A stretch of 64,000 nt of DNA, from NCBI GenBank assembly GCA_900318345.1, contig ONKD01000002.1, positions 29,146 through 93,145 on the forward strand. The letters run 5' to 3'. The stretch's first letter is position 1; each line of letters opens with the position of its first letter. Shown piece after piece: positions 51,112 to 61,200 of the stretch. The DNA is from an uncultured Prevotellaceae bacterium. GTDB lineage: Bacteria; Bacteroidota; Bacteroidia; Bacteroidales; Muribaculaceae. The notes beneath the pieces were generated by a model, which saw only the letters and a program-made list of their open reading frames with translations, was not told the DNA's origin and ran no database searches. The position numbers and the translations under genes were made by a program.

Positions 51112-53355
51112 CTATGATTTCAATTCGTCAAGGTCATTGATAACACACTCGCCACCTTGCTTGAGGGAACCGAATAGTATCTCCCTCACCAGCTTGGTCT
51201 TCAGGTGGTTGTGAATGATACGATCCATCTCGCGGGCGCCATATTCCTGACTGTAGCCCTCGTGCAGTAATTGCTCCCGCGCTTTGGCTCCCAGTTTGAG
51301 GGTAACCCCCTTAGCGGTAAGCATCTCCTGCAGTTCCCGGAGTTTTTTGTCTAAAATCATTCCAGCCATGGTGTGGTCCATGTCGTTGAACACGACAATC
51401 GATGACAGGCGGTTGATGAACTCGGGCTTGAACGTCTTCTTCACTTGTTTGAGCATCGCTTGACCAGCCGTTACTGTCGAAGCGAAACCTACTGATGCCT
51501 GATGGGCAAACTGAGCGCCAGCATTACTGGTCATGATGAGCACCACATTGCGGAACACGGCTTTGCGTCCCTTGTTGTCACTCAATGTGCCATAATCCAT
51601 CACCTGCAAGAGCAGGTTGAAAATGTCGTCGTGGGCTTTCTCAATCTCATCGAGCAGCAGCACGCAATCAGGATGCTTGCGAACGGCATCGGTCAGCAAT
51701 CCGCCATCATCATATCCCACATAGCCCGCCGGTGAGCCAATGAGTTTAGCAACAGTGTGTTTCTCGACATATTCACTCATGTCAAATCTCACCAGTTCTA
51801 CGCCCAATTCCTGAGCCAGCACCCTGGCCACCTCGGTTTTGCCGACACCCGTGGGCCCGACAAAAAGCAGTGATGCCAGCGGCTTGTTCTCGTCGGTGAG
51901 ACCTGCCTTAGACATTTGTACCGCTTCAACCACTTGCTTCACAGCCTGGTCTTGGCCATAAATCTTGTCCAGAATGCGAGGCTCCAGGCTCTCCAGCCTG
52001 TCGTTGTCGCTATCGTCCATCGTCAAGGCATCCACCTTAGCGACTCTTGCCAATACATTAGCGATGAGCGCTTTGTCCACTACTCGGCTCTCATCTTCCT
52101 TGCGATTCATCTGCACCCATGCACCCGCCTCGTCCATCAGGTCGATGGCTTTGTCGGGCAGGTAGCGGTCGGTGATGTGACGGGCACTGCCCTCAACGGC
52201 AAACCGCAATGCGTCGTCGTCATATTTCACATGGTGGAACGCCTCGTAAGATTCCTTGAGCATCTGCACAATCTTCAGGGTTTCCTCGATGCTGGGCTCC
52301 TCGATGGGAACCTGCTGGAAACGGCGCATGAGCCCCTTGTTGCGCATGATGTAGCGGTTATATTCCTCATAGGTTGTTGCCCCGATAAAGCGCACCTTGC
52401 CGCTCTCGAGATAGGGCTTGAGCAGGTTGCTGGCATCCATCGAGCCTTCACCCGTCTGTCCTGCGCCCACGATGTTGTGGATCTCGTCAATATACAGGAT
52501 GGTGCCGGGTTCGGCGGCAATACCTTTCATCACCATCTTGAGGCGCTTCTCAAAATCACCCCTGAATTGAGTGCCGGCAATGAGTGCTCCCAGGTCCAAC
52601 TGATAGATGCGGCTGCCTTTTAGCACCTCAGGCACATTGCCGTCCTCGATGCGCTGGGCTAGGCCATAGACGATGGATGTCTTACCCACGCCCGGCTCGC
52701 CAATGTGCAAGGGGTTGTTCTTTTCCTTGCGACACAGTACCTGGATGGTGCGGTCGAGTTCGGCCTCACGCCCAATGAGCGGATTGTGGTCGGCCAGGTG
52801 GTCATTAATGCAAAGCACAAAGTCGCGCCAGCTGCCATTAGCCGCTGAGGGTTGCTGGGGCTGCTGAGGCTGTTCATCGGGCTCGGCAGGTTGAGCCATG
52901 TTACCCACATCATTTCCTTCCTCATAGGCGTTAGTTATTGCCTGCAGGAAATCCCCTTTATTGTCTCCGATGAGTGCCATGAGGCAATTGGCCGCAAAAG
53001 AATCCTTAAGTGTCAACATGACGTTGAGCAAGTGGGGCACGTCCAAGACCTTGGCCGACGATGTCCTTGTCATCATCTCCAGCCTTTTGATGAGTTCGCC
53101 ATACTGGTGAGAGCCCATCATGTCGACATCGTCCTCGTCGTCAGACAATTTATCCAAGCGGTCGGTGTATTCACGCAGCCGTTGCATCACATCCTCGACG
53201 GGAAGCTGTGCCAACCCCTGCAGGGCTGACAAGACGGCAGGTTCCTCGAGCGTGATCAGTAACAAGTGCTCTGGGGTGACAAGCCTAGTGCCACAAGTAT
53301 AGGCCAGCACATGGGCACTGGTCATGATATTTTCTAGATTTGTTGAGATTTCCAC
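51112..53355 (-). CDS. clpA: ATP-dependent Clp protease ATPase subunit ClpA
   Basis: 747 residues. N-terminal Clp-N repeats (about 1-145), first AAA domain with [15 protein letters not shown] and [21 protein letters not shown], second with [31 protein letters not shown] and [13 protein letters not shown]. The VGF loop (QASVGFAS) is of the type that docks on ClpP; no clpP is in the window. Unfolds ClpS-delivered substrates. Encoded 48 bp after clpS. Confidence 0.95.
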   Translation of the reverse strand: MEISTNLENIMTSAHVLAYTCGTRLVTPEHLLLITLEEPAVLSALQGLAQLPVEDVMQRLREYTDRLDKLSDDEDDVDMMGSHQYGELIKRLEMMTRTSSAKVLDVPHLLNVMLTLKDSFAANCLMALIGDNKGDFLQAITNAYEEGNDVGNMAQPAEPDEQPQQPQQPSAANGSWRDFVLCINDHLADHNPLIGREAELDRTIQVLCRKEKNNPLHIGEPGVGKTSIVYGLAQRIEDGNVPEVLKGSRIYQLDLGALIAGTQFRGDFEKRLKMVMKGIAAEPGTILYIDEIHNIVGAGQTGEGSMDASNLLKPYLESGKVRFIGATTYEEYNRYIMRNKGLMRRFQQVPIEEPSIEETLKIVQMLKESYEAFHHVKYDDDALRFAVEGSARHITDRYLPDKAIDLMDEAGAWVQMNRKEDESRVVDKALIANVLARVAKVDALTMDDSDNDRLESLEPRILDKIYGQDQAVKQVVEAVQMSKAGLTDENKPLASLLFVGPTGVGKTEVARVLAQELGVELVRFDMSEYVEKHTVAKLIGSPAGYVGYDDGGLLTDAVRKHPDCVLLLDEIEKAHDDIFNLLLQVMDYGTLSDNKGRKAVFRNVVLIMTSNAGAQFAHQASVGFASTVTAGQAMLKQVKKTFKPEFINRLSSIVVFNDMDHTMAGMILDKKLRELQEMLTAKGVTLKLGAKAREQLLHEGYSQEYGAREMDRIIHNHLKTKLVREILFGSLKQGGECVINDLDELKS

Positions 53356-53403
53356 TGAATTAGGCCAATATATATATATTGTGTTGATACTAAACAGGTT
53401 TGA

Positions 53404-53730
53404 TTATTCAGGCTCGCAGGTCACCTGCAGAGGGAAGCCCTCGGCGCGCGCCATCGATGTCGCCCGTGACGCCTTGGTCATTGCCACGTCATAACTGTAA
53501 ATTCCCACGACGGCTTGGCCCTCGCGATGAACTTTCATCATGAGCACCACAGCCTCGTCGGCGGCCTTGTTGAAGACCCGGCGCAACACATCGGTGACAA
53601 ATTCCATCGTCGTGAAGTCGTCGTTGTGAAAAATCACTTTATATTGCCTCGGCTCCTCGATGCGCACTTTGTCACGCGTCGCAGCACCCGTTCCTGTGCC
53701 CTGATTGGGATGATCTGAATTACTAGCCAT
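53404..53730 (-). CDS. clpS: ClpS adaptor (N-recognin)
   Basis: 108 residues. The core reads PRQYKVIFHNDDFTTMEFV, DVLRRVFNKAADEAVVLMMK, VHREGQAVVGIYSYDVA and FPLQVTCEPE, with the Asn/Asp pair (HNDD) that holds the N-terminal residue of a substrate. It brings N-degron proteins to ClpA. The start is MASNSDHPNQG at 53730; the longer in-frame start has a weak context. A sigma-54-type promoter lies upstream at 53813-53829. Confidence 0.94.
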   Translation of the reverse strand: MASNSDHPNQGTGTGAATRDKVRIEEPRQYKVIFHNDDFTTMEFVTDVLRRVFNKAADEAVVLMMKVHREGQAVVGIYSYDVAMTKASRATSMARAEGFPLQVTCEPE

Positions 53731-53812
53731 TATATTATTATATATGTATAGAGACACATGGAGTCATGTCACCCCATTTTCGTTTTCAAAAATAATCATT
53801 TTTACCGAATTC

Positions 53813-53829
53813 AGCAAATTTCATGCCAA
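53813..53829 (-). promoter_or_regulatory. sigma-54-like promoter of clpS-clpA-aat
   Basis: Minus strand TTGGCATGAAATTTGCT: GG and GC are 10 bp apart. One base departs from TTGGCAC-N5-TTGCW (T for C). The start point would be near 53802, about 72 nt before clpS. No TAnnTTTG box was seen in this gap. Confidence 0.55.
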
Positions 53830-53866
53830 GCGAATTATGTCAGCAATGGCACACAATCAGTGAGGG

Positions 53867-54928
53867 TTATTCCTCGTTTGGCACCCCCTTGTTGTGGCTG
53901 GTGACCAGGTCGTGGGTGCGGGTCATGAAGCGGTTAAACTCGCCTTTAGAGTCATCGCGCTGCAGGTCGGGGCGCGACTCGGGGATGAGGACGTAGTTCT
54001 CGCCGCCTGAGCGGGGCTTCTGTACAAAGAACAGTTTGTAACGCGGCTCGACAATAACGGCGTGCCCGTTTTCCATCCTGAGCGATACCTTGACCATGGC
54101 ACCGCCTCGGGTGTCGATGTCGCTCTGGTTGCTGATAAAGTTGCCCATGCTATAGACCAGCAGCACGTTTTTGTCATACTCCTTGCTGTAGCGCACCTCC
54201 ATGGGCTCAACGACATGAGGATGTCCGCCGATGATGAGGTCAACGCCTTGAGTGACAAGGAAATCGGCTAGCGTGCGCTGCTCAGCCACGGGTTTGAGCT
54301 GGTATTCGATGCCCCAGTGCAGGTTGACGCAGATGGCATGCGCTCCACGTTGCCGTGCGATGGCAATGTCACGGGCTATGAGTTGCTGGTCAATCAGGTC
54401 AACAACCACATCGCCCTGGATGGGAATGCCGTTAGTGCCATAAGTATAGTCAAGAAAGGCGATTTTCATGCCTTTCACATTGACGATGAGGGGAACGGCG
54501 CGGTCTCGTTCTTGCTGGTTGCGATAAGTGCCGATGTGAGGAATTCCTAACGAGTCAAGCATCTGGCACGTGCGCACCAAGCCCTTGTCGCGACGGTCCA
54601 GGCAGTGGTTGTTGGCAGTGAGAAAGAGGTCAAAGCCCACGTCACGCAGCTGCCTGGCATAACTGTCGGGAGCGCTGAAGCAGGGATAGCCCGTGTAGGG
54701 CTTGCCACCCAGCGGACACTCCAGGTTAACCACGGCCAGGTCAGCCCAGGTGATGTCATCCACAAGATGCTGGAAACACTGGCTGTAATTATAGGTTCCG
54801 TCGGCCTGCCGCGCCGCAGTGATTTGCGGCGCGTGTTGCATGGCATCACCCACAAACGTCAGGTTGACCGTGTGGTTGCTTTGTAGCAACGACACGATCG
54901 ACAGCATCAGTATGGAGAGCAGTTTCAT
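53867..54928 (-). CDS. CapA-family (metallophosphatase-fold) secreted protein
   Basis: 353 residues. Signal peptide (about 1-20), then the CapA/PGA_cap fold: VNLTFVGDAMQHAPQI, WADLAVVNLECPLGGKPY, FLTANNHCLDRRDKGLVRT, VNLHWGIEYQLKP and IIGGHPHVVEPMEV, which carry the metal ligands. The family is named from poly-gamma-glutamate capsule synthesis, but lone members are of unknown role and no capBC genes are here. Encoded 2 bp after ffh, probably cotranslated. Confidence 0.85.
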   Translation of the reverse strand: MKLLSILMLSIVSLLQSNHTVNLTFVGDAMQHAPQITAARQADGTYNYSQCFQHLVDDITWADLAVVNLECPLGGKPYTGYPCFSAPDSYARQLRDVGFDLFLTANNHCLDRRDKGLVRTCQMLDSLGIPHIGTYRNQQERDRAVPLIVNVKGMKIAFLDYTYGTNGIPIQGDVVVDLIDQQLIARDIAIARQRGAHAICVNLHWGIEYQLKPVAEQRTLADFLVTQGVDLIIGGHPHVVEPMEVRYSKEYDKNVLLVYSMGNFISNQSDIDTRGGAMVKVSLRMENGHAVIVEPRYKLFFVQKPRSGGENYVLIPESRPDLQRDDSKGEFNRFMTRTHDLVTSHNKGVPNEE

Positions 54929-54930
54929 GT

Positions 54931-56280
54931 TTACCTGTTACGTTTTGCGGCCTTGGCTTGTGCCTTGGCGTTGCGCATCATCTGCATGGGATTGGTCGAA
55001 ACCTGGTGCATCACCTTGCGCATCTGCAGGAACTGCTTCAACAGTCGGTTAACCTCCTCGACACTGGTTCCACTACCGGCGGCGATGCGCTTGCGGCGGC
55101 TAGCGTCGATGATGTCGGGGTTGGAGCGCTCTTGCGGAGTCATGGAGCCGATGATGGCCTCCACACCCTTGAAAGCGTCGTCGGGGATATCGATGTCCTT
55201 AATGGCCTTGCCCACGCCCGGAATCATGGATGCCAGGCTCTTGAGGTTACCCATCTTCTTGATTTGCTTGATCTGCTTGATGAAGTCGTCAAAGTCAAAC
55301 TTGTTTTGCTTGATTTTCTTCTCCAGCTTTTCGGCCTCTTCCTCATCATATTGCTGCTGCATGCGGTCAACGAATGACACGATGTCACCCATGCCCAGAA
55401 TGCGGTCGGCCATACCTGCGGGACGGAAGGGGTCGAGGTCGGTCATCTTCTCGCCGATACCCACAAACTTGATGGGTTTGTCAACCACGGCACGGATTGA
55501 CAGGGCGGCACCGCCACGGGTGTCACCGTCGAGCTTGGTGAGGACAACGCCGTCAAAGTCTAAGCGCTCATTGAACGCCTTGGCCGTGTTCACGGCATCC
55601 TGACCGGTCATCGAGTCCACGACAAACAGGGTCTCGTTGGGGTGGATGGCATCCTTGATGGCCTTGATCTCAACCATCATGGCCTCGTCAACGGCGAGGC
55701 GGCCGGCGGTATCGACAATCACCAAGTCCTTGCCGTCGCGCTTGGCCTGCTCGATAGCGTGAAGGGCAATCTGCACGGGATCCTTGCTATCGGGCTCACT
55801 GTAAACGGGCACTTCAATCTGCTCGGCGATGGTCTTCAACTGATCGATAGCGGCGGGGCGGTAAACGTCACAGGCCACGAGCAGCGGTTTGCGTTTTTCT
55901 TTGCCGTTCTTGAGACGGTAGGCGAGTTTGCCGGTGAAGGTCGTTTTACCAGAACCTTGCAGACCCGACATCAGGATGATGGCGGGATTTCCCTCGATGC
56001 TGAAGGTAGCCTCCTCACCTCCCATGAGCTGGGCCAACTCGTCATGGACGATTTTGACCATCAACTGGCTGGGATTAACGGCGTTGATAACGTTCTGGCC
56101 CAGAGCTTTGGCCTTGACGTCGTCGACAAACTTCTTGGCGACAGGATAGCTGACGTCGGCATCAACAAGTGCGCGGCGCACTTCCTTCAGGGTTGATGCT
56201 ACATTGATTTCGGTAATTCGGCCTTGTCCTTTCAGGACTTTGAATGATCGTTCAAGTTTCTCTGATAAATTTTCAAACAT
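54931..56280 (-). CDS. ffh: signal recognition particle protein Ffh
   Basis: 449 residues. N domain, then the GTPase with GLQGSGKTTFTGKLAYRLK, VACDVYRPAAIDQL, VIVDTAGRLAVD, TKLDGDTRGGAALS and GIGEKMTDLDPFRP, then the Met-rich M domain (ASMIPGVGKAI, SRRKRIAAGSGTSVEEVNRL, QMRKVMHQ) binding signal peptides and 4.5S RNA. Targets membrane proteins with FtsY. The CapA-like gene follows within 2 bp. Confidence 0.98.
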   Translation of the reverse strand: MFENLSEKLERSFKVLKGQGRITEINVASTLKEVRRALVDADVSYPVAKKFVDDVKAKALGQNVINAVNPSQLMVKIVHDELAQLMGGEEATFSIEGNPAIILMSGLQGSGKTTFTGKLAYRLKNGKEKRKPLLVACDVYRPAAIDQLKTIAEQIEVPVYSEPDSKDPVQIALHAIEQAKRDGKDLVIVDTAGRLAVDEAMMVEIKAIKDAIHPNETLFVVDSMTGQDAVNTAKAFNERLDFDGVVLTKLDGDTRGGAALSIRAVVDKPIKFVGIGEKMTDLDPFRPAGMADRILGMGDIVSFVDRMQQQYDEEEAEKLEKKIKQNKFDFDDFIKQIKQIKKMGNLKSLASMIPGVGKAIKDIDIPDDAFKGVEAIIGSMTPQERSNPDIIDASRRKRIAAGSGTSVEEVNRLLKQFLQMRKVMHQVSTNPMQMMRNAKAQAKAAKRNR

Positions 56281-56347
56281 ATTGTGATTGAGGTTTTTAT
56301 GATTGCATTGTAAACACCGTAGGGTGGTGCGGGATAGTTAAAATATG

Positions 56348-56707
56348 TTATTTCTTCTTGATGAGGCGGTTGGTTGCCGTGTCGGGGAAGACGATTTGAG
56401 GTTTGAACTCGCGGCCTTCCTCGGGAGTGACGATGGCATAAGCCATAATGATGACGATGTCGCCCACCTCGACCTTGCGGGCCGCGGCACCGTTCAGGCA
56501 GATTGTGCCACTGCCACGTTCGCCGGCAATGGTATAGGTGTCAAGTCTCTCACCGTTATTCACATCAACGATATACACGCGCTCGCCCTCGATGATGCCG
56601 GCAGCATCCATGAGGTCCTGGTCGATGGTGATGCTACCAATGTAGTTGAGGTTGGCATCGGTCACCGTCACGCGGTGAATCTTTGATTTCATGACTTGAA
56701 TGTACAT
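56348..56707 (-). CDS. panD: aspartate 1-decarboxylase (pyruvoyl enzyme)
   Basis: 119 residues. Makes beta-alanine for pantothenate. The self-cleavage site is Gly24-Ser25 in YIGSITID, with numbering equal to the E. coli enzyme, which supports the start at 56707; Tyr and Arg of [17 protein letters not shown] and the [18 protein letters not shown] segment are present. Encoded 72 bp after panC, so both beta-alanine steps of the pathway come from one operon. Confidence 0.96.
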   Translation of the reverse strand: MYIQVMKSKIHRVTVTDANLNYIGSITIDQDLMDAAGIIEGERVYIVDVNNGERLDTYTIAGERGSGTICLNGAAARKVEVGDIVIIMAYAIVTPEEGREFKPQIVFPDTATNRLIKKK

Positions 56708-56779
56708 ATCTTTGTTAGTTAAGAGTTAACAGTGAATAGTGAATTTTTCTCTCTAGAGGCGGTCGCTATAGAATAAAAC

Positions 56780-57628
56780 CTAAAGCCTCTTATAGGTAAT
56801 ATTGTCAATCTCGCGCACATCGCCGCAATAAACGGTGATGCAGCCCACGATATAGTCGCTGTCGTCCCAGCTAGCAACGGGTTGCAACGTGATGCCGTCG
56901 CAGATTGAGAAATACTCAACCTCCATCTCGGGCCAGGCGTTGATGGTGGCCACCACCCAGTCGTGGGTCTGCTCGACGGTGTGATCCTTGGCAAACTCCA
57001 GGCTGCGCTTGAGGGTGGCATAGATTTGCGGGGCGACCTTGCGCACCTCGGGCGTGAGGCGCACGTTGCGGCTGCTCTTGGCCAGGCCGTCTTCCTCGCG
57101 GATGCACGGACACTGAACGATCTCGAGGTTGAAGCCCAATTGCTTGATCATCGCGCGGATGACGGCAATCTGCTGGAAGTCCTTCTCACCGAAGTAGGCA
57201 CGGTCAGGGCTTACCCATGAGAACAGTTTGCTCACGATTTGGCACACACCGTTGAAGTGACCGGGGCGCATGGCTCCCTCCATCACCTGCTGGACAGGGC
57301 CAAGGTCAAACTCGCGGGTATCGGGCTCGGGGTAGATTTCCTCGACGGTAGGCATGAAAGCCACGTCAACGCCACATTCCTCGAGCATCGCTGCATCGCG
57401 CTCGGCGGTGCGGGGATAGGTGCGCAAGTCTTCCTTATTGTTGAACTGCGTGGGGTTGAGGAAACAACTCACAACAACAGCGTCATTTTCCTTGCGGGCG
57501 CGCTCAACGAGCGACTTGTGACCCTCGTGCAGGGCACCCATTGTGGGCACCAGACCTACTGATTTACCTGCCTGGCGAAAAGCCTCAACGGCCTCGCGCA
57601 ACTCATTGACCTTGCTTATAATCTTCAT
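56780..57628 (-). CDS. panC: pantothenate synthetase
   Basis: 282 residues. Condenses pantoate and beta-alanine with ATP in the cytoplasm. Shows [15 protein letters not shown] (HIGH-like), [44 protein letters not shown] and a KMSKS-like late region. First gene of panC-panD. It has two stacked upstream signals: a complete TTTG-N20-TAATTTTG promoter (57666-57697) and a sigma-54-type site (57803-57819). Confidence 0.97.
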   Translation of the reverse strand: MKIISKVNELREAVEAFRQAGKSVGLVPTMGALHEGHKSLVERARKENDAVVVSCFLNPTQFNNKEDLRTYPRTAERDAAMLEECGVDVAFMPTVEEIYPEPDTREFDLGPVQQVMEGAMRPGHFNGVCQIVSKLFSWVSPDRAYFGEKDFQQIAVIRAMIKQLGFNLEIVQCPCIREEDGLAKSSRNVRLTPEVRKVAPQIYATLKRSLEFAKDHTVEQTHDWVVATINAWPEMEVEYFSICDGITLQPVASWDDSDYIVGCITVYCGDVREIDNITYKRL

Positions 57629-57665
57629 TCTCTTTTTTTAGGATTAATGAATTTAATTCAAACTG

Positions 57666-57697
57666 CAAAATTAGTGCAAATCGAGTGAAATGCCAAA
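57666..57697 (-). promoter_or_regulatory. panC-panD promoter (Bacteroidales type)
   Basis: Minus strand TTTG (57697-57694), 20 bp, TAATTTTG (57673-57666), 38 bp before the panC start. Confidence 0.7.
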
Positions 57698-57802
57698 TTA
57701 ATTTGAGTATTTCAGAGATGCGGCCTAATTTATTAAAATTAATAATCTTAACACACATCGGCAAATTAAGTGTAGTTTTTTGCCGCTGAGCAACCAAAAT
57801 TA

Positions 57803-57819
57803 TGCAAATTGCGTGCCAA
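57803..57819 (-). promoter_or_regulatory. sigma-54-type promoter upstream of panC
   Basis: Minus strand TTGGCACGCAATTTGCA, every base of TTGGCACG-N4-TTGCA. The transcript would start near 57792, about 160 nt before panC, and run through the second promoter. An overlapping TAATTTTG (57802-57795) is also present. Confidence 0.6.
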
Positions 57820-57976
57820 ATGTGCCCACTGGTTGGCTTGAGAAGGCCCAAAGAGCAAAAAATGGGGTATGTCATATTTCATTTGCAGGAATATTAACCG
57901 CCCTGCAGGCGGGAAATTATTCAAATTTGTTTTATTCCGCCCGCAGGGTAGTTATTGTTGGCGTGATAGAAAAAGA

Positions 57977-58138
57977 GGGTGTGTCATAATTTTCGCTTGA
58001 AACATTGATCGAGCTTCGCTCGAAAAATTTAAAAATTGATATAAAAATTTTAATTGTTTTAATTTTAATACAAAATTCGTTTTAATTTCTCGGCCGTAGG
58101 CCGATATATGTAGCGGCATTGCAATTATGACACAGCCC
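57977..58138. mobile_element. MITE-like element with two triloop hairpins
   Basis: About 162 bp bounded by inverted ends: GGGTGTGTCATAATT (57977-57991) and AATTATGACACAGCCC (58123-58138), 12 bases of which (TGTGTCATAATT) match exactly. Inside are TCGAGC-TTC-GCTCGA (58009-58023) and TCGGCC-GTA-GGCCGA (58090-58104); the rest is AT-rich and has no open frame. Just outside, CCCTGCAGGCGG (about 57904) and CCGCCCGCAGGG (about 57938) form another inverted pair. No transposase here. Confidence 0.5.
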
Positions 58139-58190
58139 GTACAATGCGGATGCCATTTATAATCTCTCTAATCTGCGAGCGCTGCGGGCA

Positions 58191-60866
58191 TCAAGGCCAG
58201 GAACCGCCCAAGAGGTAGTCGATGAGGGCGGTGACGTCGCTGATGGAGATGTCGTCGTTCAGGTCACAGTCAGCGTTGTCCATATTGATGCCATCGGCGT
58301 TACCGCTCAACAGGTAGTCGATCAGGGCCGTGACATCGGCAATGTTGACGGTTCTGTCCTCATTCACATCGCCGCGCAGCAAGCCGCCCTGCTTGGTCAT
58401 GCGCCACACGGTCAAGTGGCTGCCGGGATAGTACTGGTAAATGATGACCTCGCGTGGGCCGGTTACCTCGGCATTGAGCCAGTTGGCTTGATAAGAGTTA
58501 GCGTCGGCAGTGGCGGTCTGAGGAACATTGACGAGAGGCTCGACGGCACCTGACTGAGCAACGGCAAAGCCGTCGCGGTAGTTGTTGAGTGTGGGATAGA
58601 GCACCAGCTCCATGCCATCCCAGATGAAGGGGTAGGCGCCATTGTTGTTGCCCTTGTTGGGCAGACTGAGTCCCATGGCAGTGAAATTGTCGCCGTCAAA
58701 TGCCAGTTTTTGCACCGAATTGGAGCGGTTGACATACAGTATGGCCTCATTACCATCCAGATCGGTATAATAATTGAGCACCGTGCCGCTGTTGGGTGCC
58801 ACGCCATCGCAGTTGGCGAGGTAGGAATTGTCTGCGTCGATTTCCCCGTCGGTGATCTTGATGCGGCTGATAGTAGTTCCGCTATTGGCACCCACGAGGT
58901 AGAGTTCACCGTCCTCAAGCAGGTTGCCCTTGGCGAAGCCCATGTTGTCGCTGCGCCCAAAGTTGATGAGGTCAACGGGTAGGGTATAGGTAACGACATC
59001 GCCGGTAGTAGGATTGATGACCTTGATGGTGGGGCTGCTGGCCCACGTGTTGGGGAAGTTGGCGTTGCTTACCACAAAGTTGCCTGCTTCGTCTCGGGTA
59101 AAGCCCACATTGGATCCACCCTCATAGGTCGTGCCTGTTAATCCGTTCTCGTCCACCTCATAGATGGTACTCGTGGCCTTATCGTTGACATAGTACTTGC
59201 CGTTCATGCCAAAGCCCTGGCGAGCGTCAGCCATTGATAAGAATGAAGTGATGTTATTGATTTCCCACACTTTCTCGATTGAGTAGGTGACGGGTGTGGG
59301 CTGTTCTGGGTCGGGGTCATCGGGATTGTCGTTCACGCCCAAATAGGCGGGAGCGCTCTCGTTGCCGTAGCCGTCAATCACGCAAACGGCATACCAGTAG
59401 CCGTTCTGGTATTCGCTAGGCAGGATGTAATCAGGTTTGTAGGCCACGCCCAGCAGGTAGTCGCTCTTGATGCCGTCATAGGCCGTGCTCATGGCCTCCT
59501 CGATCGTTATGTCGGCAGGTACGGCATAGACTGAGTACTTGACCAGTGTGCCTTCCTGGAGATTCCACGACAGGGTTGCACCATTCTGGACAAGGCCAGT
59601 GGGAGCATCATATCCCGGAGCGGTCTTCCAGGTCACGGCGGGTATCATTGCTGGATGCTGGAAGGCATTGGCGAGCAAGTAGTTGCCCAGTCCGCTCACG
59701 CCGTTGTTGTTGCCGTTGATGTTCTTGGCGCTGTAGAGGACTGCACCAGGAGAATTGTCCTCAGTATATTGGCGTGAGTAGTTGATTTGCTTGACTATTT
59801 CGGCCCAGTCGCTCGTCGTGTTACTCGACGAGGCCAGGAACGAGATGCTGTGACTCGCATAGTGATGGCGTCCGTAATGCTTTGCGATATAGCTCCACCA
59901 GTCGGTCAACGGACCGAAGGGGTTGGTCGAGTGGGTCGTCTTCCAGTAGATCTGAGGCGAGATGTAGTCGATGGTGCCCTGTTCCAGCCAGGCCAATGGG
60001 TCACTGAAGATGCCGTTAAACTGCCAGTCACTGCCCGTGGGGCAAGGAGTCACACCATGCTGACCTGCCGATGTGCTGGCGGTGCCTGCCACGCCGGCAG
60101 GGCTGATGCCAAATCGCACCTCGGGCTTGGTCTCCTGTATCATGTTGTACACATCGGCGACCATCATGTTGACGTTGTTGCGGCGCCAGTCGGCAAGCGT
60201 CATATCTACGCCCGAGTCATTCCACAGGTCATAGTCAGGTGCGCTTCTATTGGTGGGAATACCGTTGGGGTAGAAGTAGTCGTCAAAGATGATGCCGTCC
60301 ACATCATATTTGGTGATGATTTCCCTGATGACATTGACGATGCGCTCGCGGGTGGCGGGGAGGCCGGGATTGAGGATCGTATAGGTCGATGAGCCGTCAT
60401 TGTAGCTGAGCAGCATGCCGGCGTTTTGCAATGCCTGGTCTTGAGGCGTATTCCAGTTGGTGCCGGTGCTCCAGCGGTAAGGGTTGATCCAGGCATGGCA
60501 CTGGATGCCGCGGGCGTGGCATTGTTCAACGGCATATTCCAGCGGGTCATAGCCCGGGTTCTTGCCGCGGGTGCCCGTCAGGTAGCTGGACCAGGGCTCA
60601 TAGCTGGACTGGTAGAAGGCGTCACACATCGTGCGCACCTGCAAGAAGACAGCATTGAAGTTCTGCGCCTTGAATTGGTCCAGGTAGGTGTTGAGCTCAT
60701 TCTTTTGGGCGGTAGCATTATTGACAGTCGTGGGCCAGTCGATGCGATAGACCGTGGCGACCCATGCGGCGCGCATTTCGCGCTTTATGGCCTCATCGGC
60801 TGTCGCTGTGATGCCTGCTGTCACAGCAATTGCAATGAGAAGTAACAAGATTCTTTTCATATTCAT
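58191..60866 (-). CDS. secreted GHL10 (FAM10/DUF187) glycosidase with dockerin-like tail
   Basis: 891 residues, start at 60866 (or 60860). Signal peptide (to about 22), then the GHL10 barrel (about 30-410; REMRAAWVATVYRIDWPT, NFNAVFLQVRTMCDAFYQS, GIQCHAWINPYRW, DVDGIIFDDYFYP, VRFGISPAGVAG, DYISPQIYWKTTHS). A fibronectin-III-like part and a beta-propeller-like region follow, and two dockerin-like repeats close it (GDVNEDRTVNIADVT, CDLNDDISISDVT). E. coli DigH of this family cuts denuded peptidoglycan; substrate here unknown. The last Asp-rich repeat is shortened. Confidence 0.85.
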   Translation of the reverse strand: MNMKRILLLLIAIAVTAGITATADEAIKREMRAAWVATVYRIDWPTTVNNATAQKNELNTYLDQFKAQNFNAVFLQVRTMCDAFYQSSYEPWSSYLTGTRGKNPGYDPLEYAVEQCHARGIQCHAWINPYRWSTGTNWNTPQDQALQNAGMLLSYNDGSSTYTILNPGLPATRERIVNVIREIITKYDVDGIIFDDYFYPNGIPTNRSAPDYDLWNDSGVDMTLADWRRNNVNMMVADVYNMIQETKPEVRFGISPAGVAGTASTSAGQHGVTPCPTGSDWQFNGIFSDPLAWLEQGTIDYISPQIYWKTTHSTNPFGPLTDWWSYIAKHYGRHHYASHSISFLASSSNTTSDWAEIVKQINYSRQYTEDNSPGAVLYSAKNINGNNNGVSGLGNYLLANAFQHPAMIPAVTWKTAPGYDAPTGLVQNGATLSWNLQEGTLVKYSVYAVPADITIEEAMSTAYDGIKSDYLLGVAYKPDYILPSEYQNGYWYAVCVIDGYGNESAPAYLGVNDNPDDPDPEQPTPVTYSIEKVWEINNITSFLSMADARQGFGMNGKYYVNDKATSTIYEVDENGLTGTTYEGGSNVGFTRDEAGNFVVSNANFPNTWASSPTIKVINPTTGDVVTYTLPVDLINFGRSDNMGFAKGNLLEDGELYLVGANSGTTISRIKITDGEIDADNSYLANCDGVAPNSGTVLNYYTDLDGNEAILYVNRSNSVQKLAFDGDNFTAMGLSLPNKGNNNGAYPFIWDGMELVLYPTLNNYRDGFAVAQSGAVEPLVNVPQTATADANSYQANWLNAEVTGPREVIIYQYYPGSHLTVWRMTKQGGLLRGDVNEDRTVNIADVTALIDYLLSGNADGINMDNADCDLNDDISISDVTALIDYLLGGSWP

Positions 60867-60916
60867 GACCTTGGTTATTAAAAATTATTTGGGTAATTAA
60901 TTTTGATTGAATGCCA

Positions 60917-60948
60917 CAAAGTTAGGGAAAATTCAAAAGCAATTCAAA
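60917..60948 (-). promoter_or_regulatory. promoter of the GHL10 gene
   Basis: Minus strand TTTG (60948-60945), 20 bp, TAACTTTG (60924-60917), 51 bp before the start codon. Confidence 0.7.
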
Positions 60949-61066
60949 TAAAATCATTCTTTTTTTGCTTAGGCTGAGTAACTTCATCGATTTATCGGCA
61001 TTGATATTAATTCTTTTTGTTGTTCCACGATTTAGTTTTTTTTATGTGATGTGAGAGAGGTGAAAA

Positions 61067-61188
61067 CCTCGAAGAGGATAATCGGGTCGAAGACTCGATT
61101 TCAATTGAAAACACCATGCAAGCCCGTCGATGACGGGCGCAGCTTGGTGCGAGAAGAATCAATAGGAAGTGCGTCGTAGACGAACTTC
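61067..61188 (+). repeat. left hairpin array of the transposase locus
   Basis: Four hairpins in order: H1 CCTC-GAA-GAGG (61067-61077); H2 TCGgGTC-GAA-GACtCGA (61082-61098); H3, 40 nt (61111-61150), outer CACCA/TGGTG and inner GCCCGTC-GAT-GACGGGC; H4 (61166-61188), outer GAAGT/ACTTC and inner GTC-GTA-GAC. All have a C(GNA)G triloop on the plus strand. The array is mirrored at 61699-61820. Confidence 0.85.
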
Positions 61189-61200
61189 TTTTCTCCGAAA

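Noticed and set aside
57603-57875. Minus-strand gene downstream of the sigma-54 site near panC
   Set aside because: The frame overlaps the panC promoter and its own start lies upstream of the sigma-54 site; composition is non-coding.
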